This document shows positions 34,901 through 47,098 of a DNA stretch of 64,000 nucleotides, one piece after another. Below the pieces are notes generated by a model. The model worked only from the letters and a program-made list of their open reading frames with translations, was not told where the DNA came from and made no database searches. A program made the position numbers and the translations under genes. Numbering within the stretch: position 1 is the first letter of the stretch; the number at the start of each line of letters is the position of its first letter. Source of the DNA: Annona cherimola. Taxonomy: Eukaryota; Streptophyta; Magnoliopsida; Magnoliales; Annonaceae. The DNA lies in assembly GCA_030490835.1 (NCBI GenBank), contig CM059975.1:13025579-13089578 (forward strand), in the 5' to 3' direction.

Positions 34901-37900
34901 CCGTGAGGCGACTTTTGGGGAATGACGGGATGCGCGTGAACCCAGAAGGACAAAACCGTGCGGGCCAAGGCCCAAAGCGGACGATACCTTACTGTTAGGC
35001 CTGGGGCGTTACATGCAGCCTGTTCAATCATAAATATAAAACATGCATGAATTGAAGTGATTCTATGTAAATACGAGGACAATAAAAAGGAATAGATTGG
35101 GCAGGTGCCGTTACATACAGTATTTCTGTATTTCTGAGAATGTAACTCACTTTCATCTGTTTTGTAACTAGAAAATGCTTAATAGTTTTTCTTCCAATGA
35201 TTTGAAGGTTTGCACTGGACTTTCATCTCGTCTACAAGAATACAAGGCCGAAAATGCACAGTTGGAGGAACTCCTTGTTGCAGAGGTGTATTGCAATTCT
35301 CACATCTCCGTTTGTGATTAATATCAGTCTTCACTTGGCTCCCTGTTTAAGAATTCTTACATTGGTTTTGACCACTGTAACTGCCATTATAACAGAGAGA
35401 ACGGTGTAGTTCATTTGAGGCTCATATAAAGCAGCTACAACATGAGTTATCCAATTCCAAGGCTGGAGCGTCAAAAGTTGAATCAGATTTGGCTGATGCT
35501 CTAGCGGCAAAAAATTCAGAAATCGAGACTCTTGTTAGCTCAATTGATTCTCTGAAGAGGCAAGCTGCTGTCTCCGAAGGCCAGCTTGCATCATTACAGG
35601 TTTCTTGTTCTCATATTATTCTTTATATCAATCTAATATTGGAGCTACATCAAATGTGCTCTTTTACTGGTGTCTTGTACCGAGATTATAATTGGAGCTC
35701 CCTGAATCAATCTAATGTTTGGGCCTTGTGCATTTAATTAACTGCAATTGGGACTAGTTTGTCAAGAATTTTCTGTATGTCATTTGCTTTTAATGTGTAT
35801 TGATTTTGGGTATGATGACCTTCTATTATAATTTTTATTTGTCAATGGAAACATGCCATCCTGTAAAACTTGCATGCATAGTTTATATCATGTGCACATA
35901 AATTTGGCTGAACTAGAAAGGCTAGGTGCTTACGATGCCTTGACACAAGGAATCTGGCAAGAGGCAGATTTTGGCTTTCTGAGGCCTCTGGTAACTGTGC
36001 ATTTGGGGCCAGAATTCTTGTCACTCAGCAAGCACATCCAGTTGCTGTTTTACCAAACAAGTTATTTCCATAAAGTTTTCCTTGAAGCACCCTTACTAGA
36101 AGTTCTTAATAAACCCTGTCCAATTTAGCTGAACATAGGTGAGTGGGTGGGCATGTATGCCACATGCATATGGACTGTGTGCATGTATGCATGTGTGATT
36201 GCCAAATGTTAGGTTAATAGGTTTGTAGCATGGCCGGATGCATTTTGATTGAATATGCATGGGTGGGGGCGGGCATGGGCATATGCTTCCGTCTGCACTC
36301 ATGAATGCCGACACATTATGGGGGTAATCAGATTGTCATTCAAAAAGCTGAAAGGAAGGAGAGAAAAAAAAAAGAAAGAGAAACACTGAGGTTAGAAGTT
36401 CATTTCATTACCATCTGGCATAATGTCTTCATTGAATGTTTCATGTATGTTCTCATGGATCTGATTAATTTCAATTTTCTTATTGGAGTTAAGCAAATAT
36501 CTCTGACTTTAACATGGTTTTACTCCCTTCTTTGACAAGTATTCCGTATTGACAGTTCTAGTGAAATCTAGGTTTGCATTGACAATGATAACCTTCTTTT
36601 CTAATCAGGCAAACATGGAGACGATTATGAGAAGCCGGGAATTGACTGAGACCCGAATGATGCAGGTAGATTTACCAATCTTTTTTAGTGCTATGCCTGA
36701 TCAAGTGTTTATAATTTTATTTTGTCTCTCTTTACCATCTGATTTTGAGTTTGCCGTCCACATTCCTTACAAGGCTCTACGTGAAGAGCTTTCTGCTGCG
36801 GAGCGCAGAGCAGAAGAAGAACGTGCAGCTCACAATGCTACTAAAATGGTGCTTACTGAAGCTGAATAGATTGGAGTTCTATTTTCTGTCTTCTCATTTT
36901 TCCTTCGACATTTTTCTGTTAAACAGGCTGCAATGGAAAGACAAGTTGAACTAGAACAAAGAGCTGTAGAGGCATCCACAGCTCTTGCAAGGGTTCAGGT
37001 AGGTTTGGAATGAGTTTCGTTATTGTCGAATTAAGATTCTTGCATTGGTCAAATTAATTTGTTGAAGTTCCTTGCTATCTATTGAGCAAAAATCATGGTT
37101 TTGGTTAGTTGTGAATAGATGCAACTGGCTAGTGATTCTAAATGCTACTTGATGTGTTTCAGTGCTGTCAGTGGCACTGGTAAGCATCGTGGGCTTTATG
37201 CCCACAGGTCATGAGTTTGACCCTTTGTCCTCCGGTGGTGGGGGTGTTATGTTGTTCCTCCATGTTGTGAGAATTATGCATATAATGATTTGTAATATCA
37301 GATAACTTGCTGTCTATATATACATGTATTAAAAAAATTGCTATTTGATGTTTTTTGTAAATATTATAAAAGCATTGGTGAGCATTTGGCCTTATCACAA
37401 CCAGCTATACGAGAAGGGTTATGTATCTATGTCCTATTTAAAGCATGAGTATCGAATATGTTATTTCCTCATTCCTGGTTGTTTTGTAATTTGCATTCTA
37501 GTGAAGAAAATTTGATCATGAATTCACAATTAACAGTTTTTAGTATCGAATATGTTATTTCCTCATTCCTGGTTGTTTTGTAATCTGCATTCTAGTGAAG
37601 AAAATTTGATCATGAATTCACAATTAACAGTTTTTGGTTTGACTCATAAAAAAAAAAAAAAAAACTGTCTTTTGGTTTGGAAATGCTATGCATAGAGCAT
37701 GACTTGAAGCTATGAGCATAATAATGTCAAATATCTACCTGTCAACTCAGTTATGTGATATTATAATTCAAAATATTATTGATAAACTACAAACCATGGG
37801 AGTATGAAAGTCTTACTTAAACATTTTGCATATAGCTTGATATATTTGCTTCATGTGCTGTCCAGTATATGATCATATACTGGAGAACTCCAGTTCACTG

Positions 37901-40900
37901 ATTTATGTACAGAATTAAAGAGTTGCTTAGCTGCTAGAAGTCACTTGAATGCTTACTCTTCTGGAATGTCATTTATTATTTCATCTCTAGCTCATGACAT
38001 TGAAATCTTTCTTTACTCCACAAATATTCATTTTGTGACGGTATGTTGTGTATCAACTGTTCAGAGCTTGATATTAAGGCTTGTAGATACAGTATCTCAG
38101 ATTTTCCGAAGTTGTTTCTGCCAACACGATTGCAACCTCTCACCATACCTGTCGTTCACTTCACAATATCTGACAAAGGAATGCATTTTCAGAGAACTGT
38201 TGATGAGAGGACATTGAAGGCTACAGAACTAGAGCAAAAGGTTGCATTGCTTGAGGTAAGAACTGCATCTATTTCATTGACACAAGTATTCAGTTAGGCA
38301 GCAGTTTTCTAGCTATAAATTTTTAATCTTCCAAGTTCTTAAGCATTGTCCCCCCTCCGTCCTATCAGGTGGAATGTGCATCTTTAAATCAAGAGCTGCA
38401 AGAAATGGAAGTCCGTGCTCGTCGAGGACAGAAAAAATCTCCTGAAGAAGCAAATCAAGCCCTTCAGGTGGAGCATTATGTTGTTGCATTTGTTTGTGCT
38501 GTTTAAATATTTTACACTTTCTTTTGCTTAATTATCAATATCCATCCATTTGAATGTGAAAATCTTTCAAATTCCCTGCACCATTCACGCTTTTGAAAGT
38601 TCCCGCTAACTGCTTCACCATTTCATTCTCTCTACTAAGAATTTCATTTCCCCATTGGTACTCAATAAAGAAGAAGGCATACCTGCTGGATAAATTCAGA
38701 AGTTTATTTACTTTTTTATTTTCGTGGCACCATGATAGTCTTTTAGAGTTCATATTGCCACGTATTTGTGTGACATCATGATGGTGACATGGAGTTGTTA
38801 GTAATATTTATAACATTAGTAACCTACTCAAGGTTTATTTGACAAACCTTTCAGTTGTCAAACATTTAGATGCAGGCATGGCAAGAGGAGGTGGAAAAGG
38901 CTCGCCTGGGTCAATGGGATGCAGAGAACAAGCTCTCTTCCTTGGAGGCAAGTTTCCTTTAATTCTGGCCCAATATTTAATACCATATTTCTTCAACCTG
39001 TAAAGGAACAATTAACATTAGATGTTAGTCTAAATAGGGAAGAAAATAGGAATATCAGTTATTTCACAAAAATTCGAATATCTGAAGTAAAGGAAGCTCT
39101 AAGGAAAATGAAAACAGGAAAAGCTTTAGGCCCAGATAATATACCAATTGAGACATGGAAGTGCATGGGAGATGTAGGTGCAACATGGTTAACAAATCTT
39201 TTTAACAAGATTATAAAAACGAAGTTAATGCCAAGTGAATGGAGGAAAAGCATTATAGTTCCAATTTATAAAAATAAGGGAGATATTCAAAATTGTGCAA
39301 ATTATCGTGGAATAAAATTAATGAGTCATACTATGAAATTGTGGGAAAGAGTAATTGAACATAGACTAAGACGGGAAACTAATATATCTGAAAATCAATT
39401 TGGTTTTATGCCAGGAAGATCAACTATTGAAGCTATTTTCTTACTTAGACAACTATTTGAAAAGTATAGGGAGAAGAAAAAGAACTTATACATGATTTTT
39501 ATTGATTTAGAAAAAGCTTATGATCGAGTACCAAGAAAGTTAATATGGCAAGTGATGAGGAAAAAAGGAATTAATGACAGATACATTGATATTATTAAAG
39601 ATATGTATGAGGGGACTGTTACAAATGTGAGAACCATTAGTGGAGATACTAATGTCTTCCCAGTTAAAATAGGTTTACATCAAGGCTCAGCCTTGAGTCC
39701 TTACCTTTTTACCTTAGTAATAGATGAAATTACTAGACATCTCCAAGAAGAAGTACCTTGGTGTATGTTATTTGCAGATGACATTGTTCTAATAGATGAA
39801 AGTAAAGAAGGACTAAATTTAAAATTGAATAGGTGGGTAGATGCTCTAGAATCTAATGGTTTTAGAATTAGTCGCACAAAAACTGAATATATGAAATGCA
39901 ATTTTAATAATAGTGAGAACCCGGATGATGAACCAATTAAGATTTTAGATCAAACAGTAACAAAAACTAATCACTTTCGGTACTTATGATCAATAGTTCA
40001 AGAGAACGGGGAAATCGAGAAAGATATAATACATAGAATTCAAGCAGGATGGAAGAAATGGAGAAGTGCGTCAGGAATTTTATATGACCGTCGAGTTCCA
40101 GTCAAATTAAAAGGAAAATTTTATAAGACTGCGATTAGACCTGCTATGCTTTATGGGGCAGAATGTTGGGCAGTTAAAGAGCAACATATACAAAAAATGA
40201 GCGTAGCGGAAATGAGAATGTTAAGGTGGATGAGTGGTAAAACAAGAAAAGATAAAATTAGGAATGAAATAATTCGAGAAAACTTAAAAGTGAGACCAAT
40301 TAATGATAAAATGAGAGAAAATAGATTAAGATGGTTTGGTCATGTTAAAAGGAGGCCTGAAGTAGCACCGGTTAGGAAAACAGAGTTTATCCAAGTAGAA
40401 GGTGGTAGAAGAATGAGAGGAAGACCCAAAAAAACATGGATGGAAGTAATTAAACAAGATTTAAAAATATTACATATTACTGAAAATTTAGTCTTAAATC
40501 GCCAAGAATGGCGTAACAGAATCCATGCAGCCGACCCCACATAGGTGGGAAATGGCTTATGATGATGATGATGATGATGATTTCTTCAACCTGTAAGACT
40601 GAGGAGAATAATTAAAGTTCTTTCACTCTGTTCTGTAAGCATTCATGATTAATTTAAACCGTATGGGTGTTTGCTAATGTAATCATGTGTAAATTTGTGT
40701 TGTTAGTCAATTTATTTTAAGGTCCTTTGCCTCTGCTTGTTATGCTCTTGTGTATCCTCTTTATGCCATAATTTTCCTAGAGTGAACATTTCCATTTTCA
40801 TTCTTTGCAGGCTGAGATTCAAAAGATGAGAGTTGAAATGGCTGGCATGAAAAGGGATGCCGAACATTACTCACGACAGGTCAGTTGAAATGCATATATG

Positions 40901-42703
40901 GTTATGCCTCCTAGTTTACAAACTATTATTCAGCTTTCTTGTCGGCTCTGATAACTACCTTGTTTTGTTGTGTGCAATTAATCTCTAGGAGCATATTGAA
41001 CTAGAGAAGCGATACCGTGAACTGACTGATCTATTGGTATTTCTTATTCTCGATGCTACCACAGCATGCATTTGTCTTTTGATGTTGAAAGACAAAAACT
41101 AACTGATGAACATCATAACTATTCCTTTATTCAGTATCACAAGCAAACACAACTAGAAGCCATGGCAAGTGAAAAAGCTGCAGCAGAGTTCCAGTTGGAA
41201 AAAGAAATGGGACGTCTTCGTGAGGTAATCTCATTTTTTGAACATTTTGACCATTTTGACCATTTTGGTCACTAATTGAGACTGCCTATGCCTCTGTCCT
41301 TCCCTTTCAAGGATCAAATCATAGGACCCATCCAGTTCACCGATGGCTTCCTCATGACTCATGAGCCTTATCATGGAGACCATATGGTTGCAGGAACCAG
41401 GCTTGCTCCAACTGACCAACACACAAACAGTCATCTGCATGGACTAACAACAAATGAGGCATTCTGCATATGGAAAAAGCTATTGCCAACATGTCATTTG
41501 TTTTCGAAATTTGTTATTTGCAGGCTGCGCTGATCTGATAGATACACCTGCATATTGCTGGTTATCTAGGTTGTTTATCATAGCAACCATGTAGATTTAT
41601 ACATTTTAGAACTGCATTTTCTGGTGAAACAGGTTGAAGCAGAAAGTAGTAGAGTTTCGCGTCGAGCATCATCAACTTGGGAAGAAGATACTGAGTTGAA
41701 GACACTCGAGTATGGTGAAACCCTTCACGTCTCTATATGCACCGGTTTCTTTTCACCGTGCAAGCTTAATTTCGGCTTTACCCCAGCCAATCCAACTCAC
41801 AATGCAGATCCCATCCTACCATTTGCAGTCCTTGATCTATCTAAAATTTTGAAAAATATGAGTTAAAGGTTAATTTCACAGCAACTAGCTGTTCATTCAT
41901 GTGAAAGTACTTTTCCAACAGTGAGACAGCTAGAAAAATATCTAAGAATTTTATCAAAAGATGTTTAAGAGAGTTTTCTAGTCAATGATTAAAAGCTCTA
42001 TACCACATGTTACACCACAGCATCACAACATTGTTTAGCTTCTCTTTATTAATATCTTCAAATGTTAATCTCTAACAGAGAATGATTATCCAAATTTCCT
42101 ATGGTGAACAACATGTTAAGTGGCTTTTTGTAACAAAAAGTATAATGCAGGCCTCTCCCTTTGCATCATCGCCACATTGCTGGAGCAAGAATGCAGGTAT
42201 GTTTCAATTTGTTTTAAAGCTCCCTTGCCCTATCAATTGTGCTGCTTTGACTATGGTTTCTTACAGTTACAAAGAGCAGCAAAGCTCTTGGATTCAGGGG
42301 CCGTCACGGCTACAAGATTTCTGTGGCGCTACCCGACTGCTCGGGTCACCCTACTGTTTTACCTGGTGAGAAATATTGCCCTCATTTCTTTTGTGTTTTT
42401 TATTTTTTATTTTTTGCTGGAAATGTTAGCATTTGACATGCTTTGAACTCAACTGGACCTTTCTGATTCAGGTGTTTGTGCATCTCTTCTTGATGTATTT
42501 GTTGCATCGTCTACAGGTGAGCACATTGCATCATATCAGTATCCTTTAAAAGTCAAGTCACCAATTACTAGTATCATTAGAAATGCCCTTGATGATGATG
42601 AAAACTTGCTCCTGTGTTTTGTGGTCTGCAGGAACAAGCAGATAAGTTTGCTTCCAAGGAGCTAGCAGCTTCCATGGGACTGATCAAGTCTGAGTTCCCA
42701 TGA
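31912..42703 (+). CDS. GC1: Golgin-84-like Golgi tether (golgin candidate 1), 709 aa
   Basis: Coding exons: 31912-31939, 32769-32852, 33002-33048, 33168-33803, 33938-34000, 35208-35285, 35396-35599, 36609-36665, 36774-36848, 36927-36998, 38193-38255, 38369-38467, 38870-38947, 40811-40879, 40989-41036, 41135-41224, 41633-41709, 42151-42196, 42267-42365, 42472-42516, 42632-42703 (2130 nt, frame kept throughout). The protein starts MASWLKAAE, the family's N-terminus. Residues 54-265 (exon 4) are acidic and low-complexity. About 287-600 is coiled coil rich in Glu/Arg heptads. A C-terminal membrane anchor lies near 664-684 (LLFYLVFVHLFLMYLLHRL). Length and exon-encoded blocks agree with Arabidopsis golgin candidate 1 (about 707 aa). 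Golgin-84 proteins are tail-anchored on the Golgi and tether vesicles or cisternae. Intron 13 uses a GC donor. Introns 5, 10 and 13 host a TRIM, a SINE and a LINE. All exons look intact. Confidence 0.95.
34634..35013 (+). mobile_element. Rearranged TRIM retrotransposon in golgin intron 5
   Basis: Two copies starting TGTGATATCCCACATCGG lie at 34634 and 34819. The second is a complete-looking LTR ending 'ggggcgttaca' at 35013. The first stops after 'cccagaagg' (34749) and joins 'cagagccgac', the tail of a TGGTATCAGAGC-type primer-binding site. A polypurine tract ('aagggggggtgaa') immediately precedes the second LTR. Exact 5-bp TSD: TGCAG before 34634 and after 35013. This is a terminal-repeat retrotransposon in miniature with its first LTR and primer site partly deleted; non-coding. 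Confidence 0.8.
37160..37338 (+). mobile_element. SINE in golgin intron 10
   Basis: The tRNA-like head has A-box-type 'cagtggcactggtaagca' and B-box-type 'catgagtttgaccc'. An AT-rich body follows, and the 3' end is a short A-run. TSD: TGCTACTTGATGTGTTT at 37143-37159 and TGCTATTTGATGTTTTT at 37339-37355, matching at 15 of 17 positions. The 'atgagttYga' B-box word is shared with the SINE at 1980-2167. Confidence 0.75.
37448..37635. repeat. Two tandem 94-bp units in golgin intron 10
   Basis: 'agtatcgaatatgttattt' begins at 37448 and again at 37542. The copies are almost identical through 'cacaattaacagttttt', indicating a recent duplication. It is intronic and lies about 560 bp before exon 11. 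Confidence 0.9.
38988..40596 (+). mobile_element. 5'-truncated RTE-type LINE in golgin intron 13 (with TSDs)
   Basis: The body 39004-40580 ends in a (TGA)n-type tail (about 40558-40580), characteristic of RTE LINEs. The exact 16-bp TSD TTTCTTCAACCTGTAA lies at 38988-39003 and 40581-40596. The frame running to 40544 encodes the core of a reverse transcriptase. Visible motifs are IDLEKAYDRVP (39501 onward), HQGSALSP (about 39680) and LFADDIVL (about 39770), followed by the RTE C-terminal region with WFGHVKRRP. The 5' end (endonuclease and start of RT) is missing. One in-frame TGA at 39987-39989 interrupts the otherwise open frame. Sense orientation relative to the host gene. Confidence 0.93.
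39004..40544 (+). pseudogene. LINE reverse transcriptase remnant (5'-truncated, one stop)
   Basis: The reading frame is open from the insertion point to 39986, then TGA at 39987-39989, then open again in the same frame to the stop at 40542-40544. The first part carries the RT palm, including the FADD catalytic motif; the second part carries the connection and C-terminal region (RPAMLYGAECW, RLRWFGHV, RGRPKKTW, ending before ADPT-stop). There is no endonuclease domain or start codon of its own, so it is not an active copy. With only one disabling change, the insertion is probably young. Confidence 0.9.
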
Positions 42704-45700
42704 GATGTAATAGTTGTTCATGTGATACGACAATCTTATGCTCAAGTCCCAACAGGTATGGGCATTAATTGTTGGGAGAAAGTCTTTGCTCATGTGCATC
42801 ATTGTGGTGTTTTACATTTTTACATTTTTTTTTCACTTTGTAGGTTTGTATCTATAACTTTTCATTCTTACACACCTTGATAGAAACGAAATGAGGGAAA
42901 ACGGAAAAGAGAAGTTGTAAAGAAGGAACTCATTGAAGTGTGGTTACAATTTTGTAATCTACAAATGGCAGTGCCTGATCATTATTTACTAAATACCCAA
43001 ATGATGTAATGGCATTCTGTATATCTGTCTCTTGGTGATTTCCATCAGATATAAAATTTTGATCCAGTGTGTTTCCGTTCATCTTGCATGATTGGAAGAA
43101 GTGGTATATGAGGGAGCCAAACACACCTGGCGTTTTCAAATTTTGGAAGCCGGTTTCATCAACTTGGGAGTATGCGTCAGGTTCTTGTATGTTGCATTTT
43201 TTTTAGCCTGCTTTCTACGTCCAATGACTCGAAACTCGATCCATAATTGGAATGCTAGTTAAAATGTCCAGAAACTGTCAATTTTTCATTTACTAGCATC
43301 CGAAATGCTGCTCTCTCTCTTGCGGTTTCCATCTCTCCACGCTCCCGCCAGCTCGATTGTTTCTGCTAAATCATGGACAGTTGTGATACTATGCGGTTGA
43401 CCGCCATTTTTTTTTTTTTTTTTTTGGTAGTCTTTTTTATGCTCTCGTGGGCGCTTACGTGAATTTTCAATTTTTTGAAACATTTTTAGATAAGCATAGA
43501 TTCGGTTTTATGATTTTTCAAAATAAATAAGGGCAAATGGAATTTGCGGGTAATGAAACTTGCCTATAACTTGCCTATTTTTTATCTTGAAAAATCAAAA
43601 AATTTATTCTAGTCTAAAAATTTTCGAAAAAAGATTATCTAAGTTTAGCTAGATGGGCTCACAAGAATATAATTTGTTTATTTATTTTTAAAAAAACATG
43701 ACAATGGATTCATAGAATCACAACTCAAAATCATGCGAGGTCACAAATTAAAAGTACGTCCGCACATACGTAGCTTGAGCCTTGGAAACTGAGCCCATTC
43801 CACCGGATATCACAACTGTTTTTCCCCCGAGAGAACCGGCTATCACAACTTTAGCTGTCCGGTTTCTATGCGGAAGACATTTTTGAATTTTCAGAAATAG
43901 CTATGTAATTTCACCTTAATTTCTTATGTACTCGCATTTTTTTCAAAAAAAAAAATTCCTCCCAGAGTAACCTATTTTCTTTTATAAATGGGAAAAAATT
44001 GTGGTATAGGACGGAAGTTGGAAAGAGAATATCATAGAAATTGTGTGATTAAGATGAATAATTGGAATAAAGTTGAAATAAATAAGATAGTTGGAAGGAA
44101 AAATAATTGGAATATAAGAGTAAAGTTGAAAAAATATGATAGTTTAATCGTAAAATCAATGGTTGAAAAGCATATCTACCCTACCATTCCATCCCATGGC
44201 CAAACGTCCCCAATAATTGCCATTAAAACAAACATGAGATGACCACCAATCTACGCCTTATAATTTACGGCTCCAAAATCCAAATTTTATCGTCGGGCTG
44301 CCCTGTTGCCGGTGGAAGTAGTTCGGCAGCGACGAACATGGCTGCCGTCCCCGTTGAAGCAGCAGCAGCAACTGCGTATGCTCGATCACACATGCTGGCC
44401 TTAGAAAAGATGGAGAGGGCGGTTGCTGCAAATGCCATTGAGATGCTGTGGCCAGCGAGTGCAAGCTGGTCGTCATTAATGGAGAAGAGGCAGGTAGCAA
44501 TGACATCCGTCAAAATCTGATAGATTACTGCTCACTTTGATCAGTGCTTGCTGTGACTTGGATGGAAGGCATCCAATCGGAGATGGCTGGCTTTAATGGC
44601 CTAGTCATCACTGGTGTTGGAGATGGAATCGCATGCTGTTGATTCAATGAAAGATGGATGAGTGGCGATCAATGAAATGGGATTTAAGATTGGGTTGCTA
44701 CTGTGGTGGATTTCCTCGCTGCTGGAGGAGAGGCAGTGGCTGGGGCGTGCGTCGGTGCTTGGAGACAGCAACGGTGGCCGAAACCGCTGGTGGATAGTTG
44801 GACGTCGCTGGATCAGATGATCGCTGCCGATTTGGGGACAACCGGATGATGGATTTGGTAGCTTCAGCTTGTCGCCGAGTGCTGTCTGAAAACGAGAAGA
44901 TGGTGCCTGCAGGAGCGGGCTGGGGTTTTGGAAGGAGGCAACTGCTGGATTTCTTCGACTTCATGGAGACCACCAGGGCTGCTGTTGCCGTTGGACTCGA
45001 AGAGGAAGGAGACGACCGGATGGGTGATCTGGGCATTTTAGAGAATATCAAGGGTATGTTTGCAGTTTGTCTACGTTAAGAACTGAAGTTTTTCAATTCA
45101 AAACTTTTTACCCTACCAACATCTTTAAATTATTTTTTCACATCTTCTAAAAAGATCGTAAACTTATAAAAAAATTTCAAAAATTCAAACGTACCTTAGG
45201 TACCTAATGGAAGGTAACGGTGTGCGGATGCAAGAATATCAGGGAAAATTTATGGGTATGAAAAATTCATTCGTATATGTACAAATTCTTATAAAATTTT
45301 ATGAAATTTTTTTTTACACGTGGCCCCTACTTAGGTCTCGAACTAAATGAAATTTGGCGATTTTTTAAAATTTATTTAGTATATTATTTAAAAATAAAAT
45401 AAAATATCAAATAAATTCAAAGAATTATCAAATATCATCCGGTGAAAGATCTAGTTGAGTTCATACTTGTATAAAAATTTCAAAAAAATTAAAAAAATAT
45501 TTTTTTATGGTGGGCTGCTGTGGATAATCGCTGGGCTAAACCATGTGCTTAAATTTTCTTGCCTTAAAAATAATAGCCGTTGAACTTGAACAAGTAGTGC
45601 AAGAAAAAGCTGCAGAAGCTTGGATTTCTCAACGTAACATAATAAGTAGGGAATGTCCAACGAATATTCATGGCCACCCTTCTTTTAAACATGGGCACTA

Positions 45701-47098
45701 GTACAGTGAAGATTGCTCACCAAAAAACAAAAACAAAAGGAATTATGATTGGTAATCTCAGTGTTTTGCTAGATCGAAAGAAAAAAGGAAAAAGAAAAGA
45801 AAAGAAACCAAAGTAGACACTATCACTTCGCTTACAGGAAGAAAAGAGGTTTGGGTCTGCACTCATAAACTACTTGAAAGGTTCGTAGAGGTACTCGTAT
45901 ATGCCACGATGAACAAGAATATAACGACCGTAGTGATGGCACGGACACAGATTGGTAATTGAGAGGTAGGTGGGGAGGTGGAGGTGGAGGTGGAGGTGGG
46001 AGAGGGTGTGGGGGGAAGAGGGAAGGGAAGTCGCACAATAGCTGAAACGGAGGGAAGACCTGTTACATGGTTAGATCGCTTTTCCACGACAAAGCGCACT
46101 CCATCGAAAAATCAGACAAAGCATGGATGGGCCAGTTCTGTACTTCTAACTTATGCCATTAATGATCTTTGGGCGGGGTCCTGATCAATCCAACATATTT
46201 GATAAACTTTGGCCGACATCAAACGGGGGAGATGGTTCAATGCAACTTTTGCATAACTTATGCAAACGTTTAGATGACCCCCTCTTTTTTTCTTTTTCTT
46301 TTTTGGCAATAATGACCCCCTCTTTTTTTTCTTTTTCTTTTTGGCAATAATGTACGCCCAAGCATGCACTTCATATCTATACAATTTTATATTCTTTAAT
46401 TTTCTTAAATAAAATTAAAAGGAATTTGAATACAACGATAAGATCCACTGTTCCTGTGCAGGGTGCGCATGAACAGTGCAATTTCTTTGTCAAAAATTTT
46501 AAAAATTATTTAACAAAATCCAAAAATTATAAAATTGCATAAATAGGAAGTAAATGCTTGGGCTTACTTATTAATACCAAAAAATCCAAAAAATAAAAAA
46601 TAAAATAAAATAACGAGATCATGCGAGCGTTTGCACTGAATCTTCCCCGTACATCGAAACAGGATTGTATATTTGTATGGTTTCATTTGGCATTTCTACC
46701 AAGGTCCTCCTATCTCTACAAATTGCAAGAGCATTCGAGGAGATTGGATTTTTGGAGAAAGGAAAATAATTCATGCTTTGGACAAAATATGAGAAGGAGT
46801 CTGTATGTTTCTATGGTCTGACTTGGAATTTCTACCGTCGTCATCTCCTCCCTAGGAGATTGGTTTGCCGGAGAAGGGAAAATTCATGCTTTGGACAAAA
46901 TATGAGGACAAAACCCAAAATTGCACTATAAAAGGGAAATAAAATATTTATATACTTGACTAATCTAAGATGCTCACCAGTTTCTACACAACCCACACAC
47001 TCCTGCAAGAATTTCTTTGCAAACTCTTGAAGACATCCTCAGCCCATTCTTCTTTACCCCAGCAGGCAAAATGCAGAAAACTTAAATCTGCTGATGGA
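42704..47098. other. Tail-to-tail intergenic region between golgin and SHH
   Basis: No gene is supported. 43984-44212 resembles a decayed Tourist-like copy ending 'ccaaacgtcccc'. 44213-45052 is a GC-richer block with open frames on both strands but no domain. 45053-45197 has Tourist-like ends ('gggtatgtttg' / 'caaacgtacc'). About 45963-46028 is a (ggtgga)n purine tract. About 46276-46345 is a duplicated 'accccctc' plus T/C-rich unit ending 'ggcaataatg'. Confidence 0.45.
45963..46028 (+). repeat. G-rich (GGTGGA)n minisatellite
   Basis: Reiterated 'ggaggt' units followed by 'gggagagggtgtggggggaa'. The G-run spacing could support quadruplex formation on the + strand. Non-coding. Confidence 0.75.

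Noticed and set aside
37448..37635. Repeat array of CRISPR type
   Set aside because: This and the other repeats in the window are two-copy tandem duplications without spacers, in plant intron DNA.
38919..39989. 356-codon frame read as a gene of its own
   Set aside because: Its ATG lies in golgin exon 13 in the wrong frame; the recognisable protein starts only after the LINE insertion point at 39004.
45240..45535. Another copy of the AT-rich foldback family
   Set aside because: T-rich and A-rich arms pair loosely but the diagnostic core is absent.
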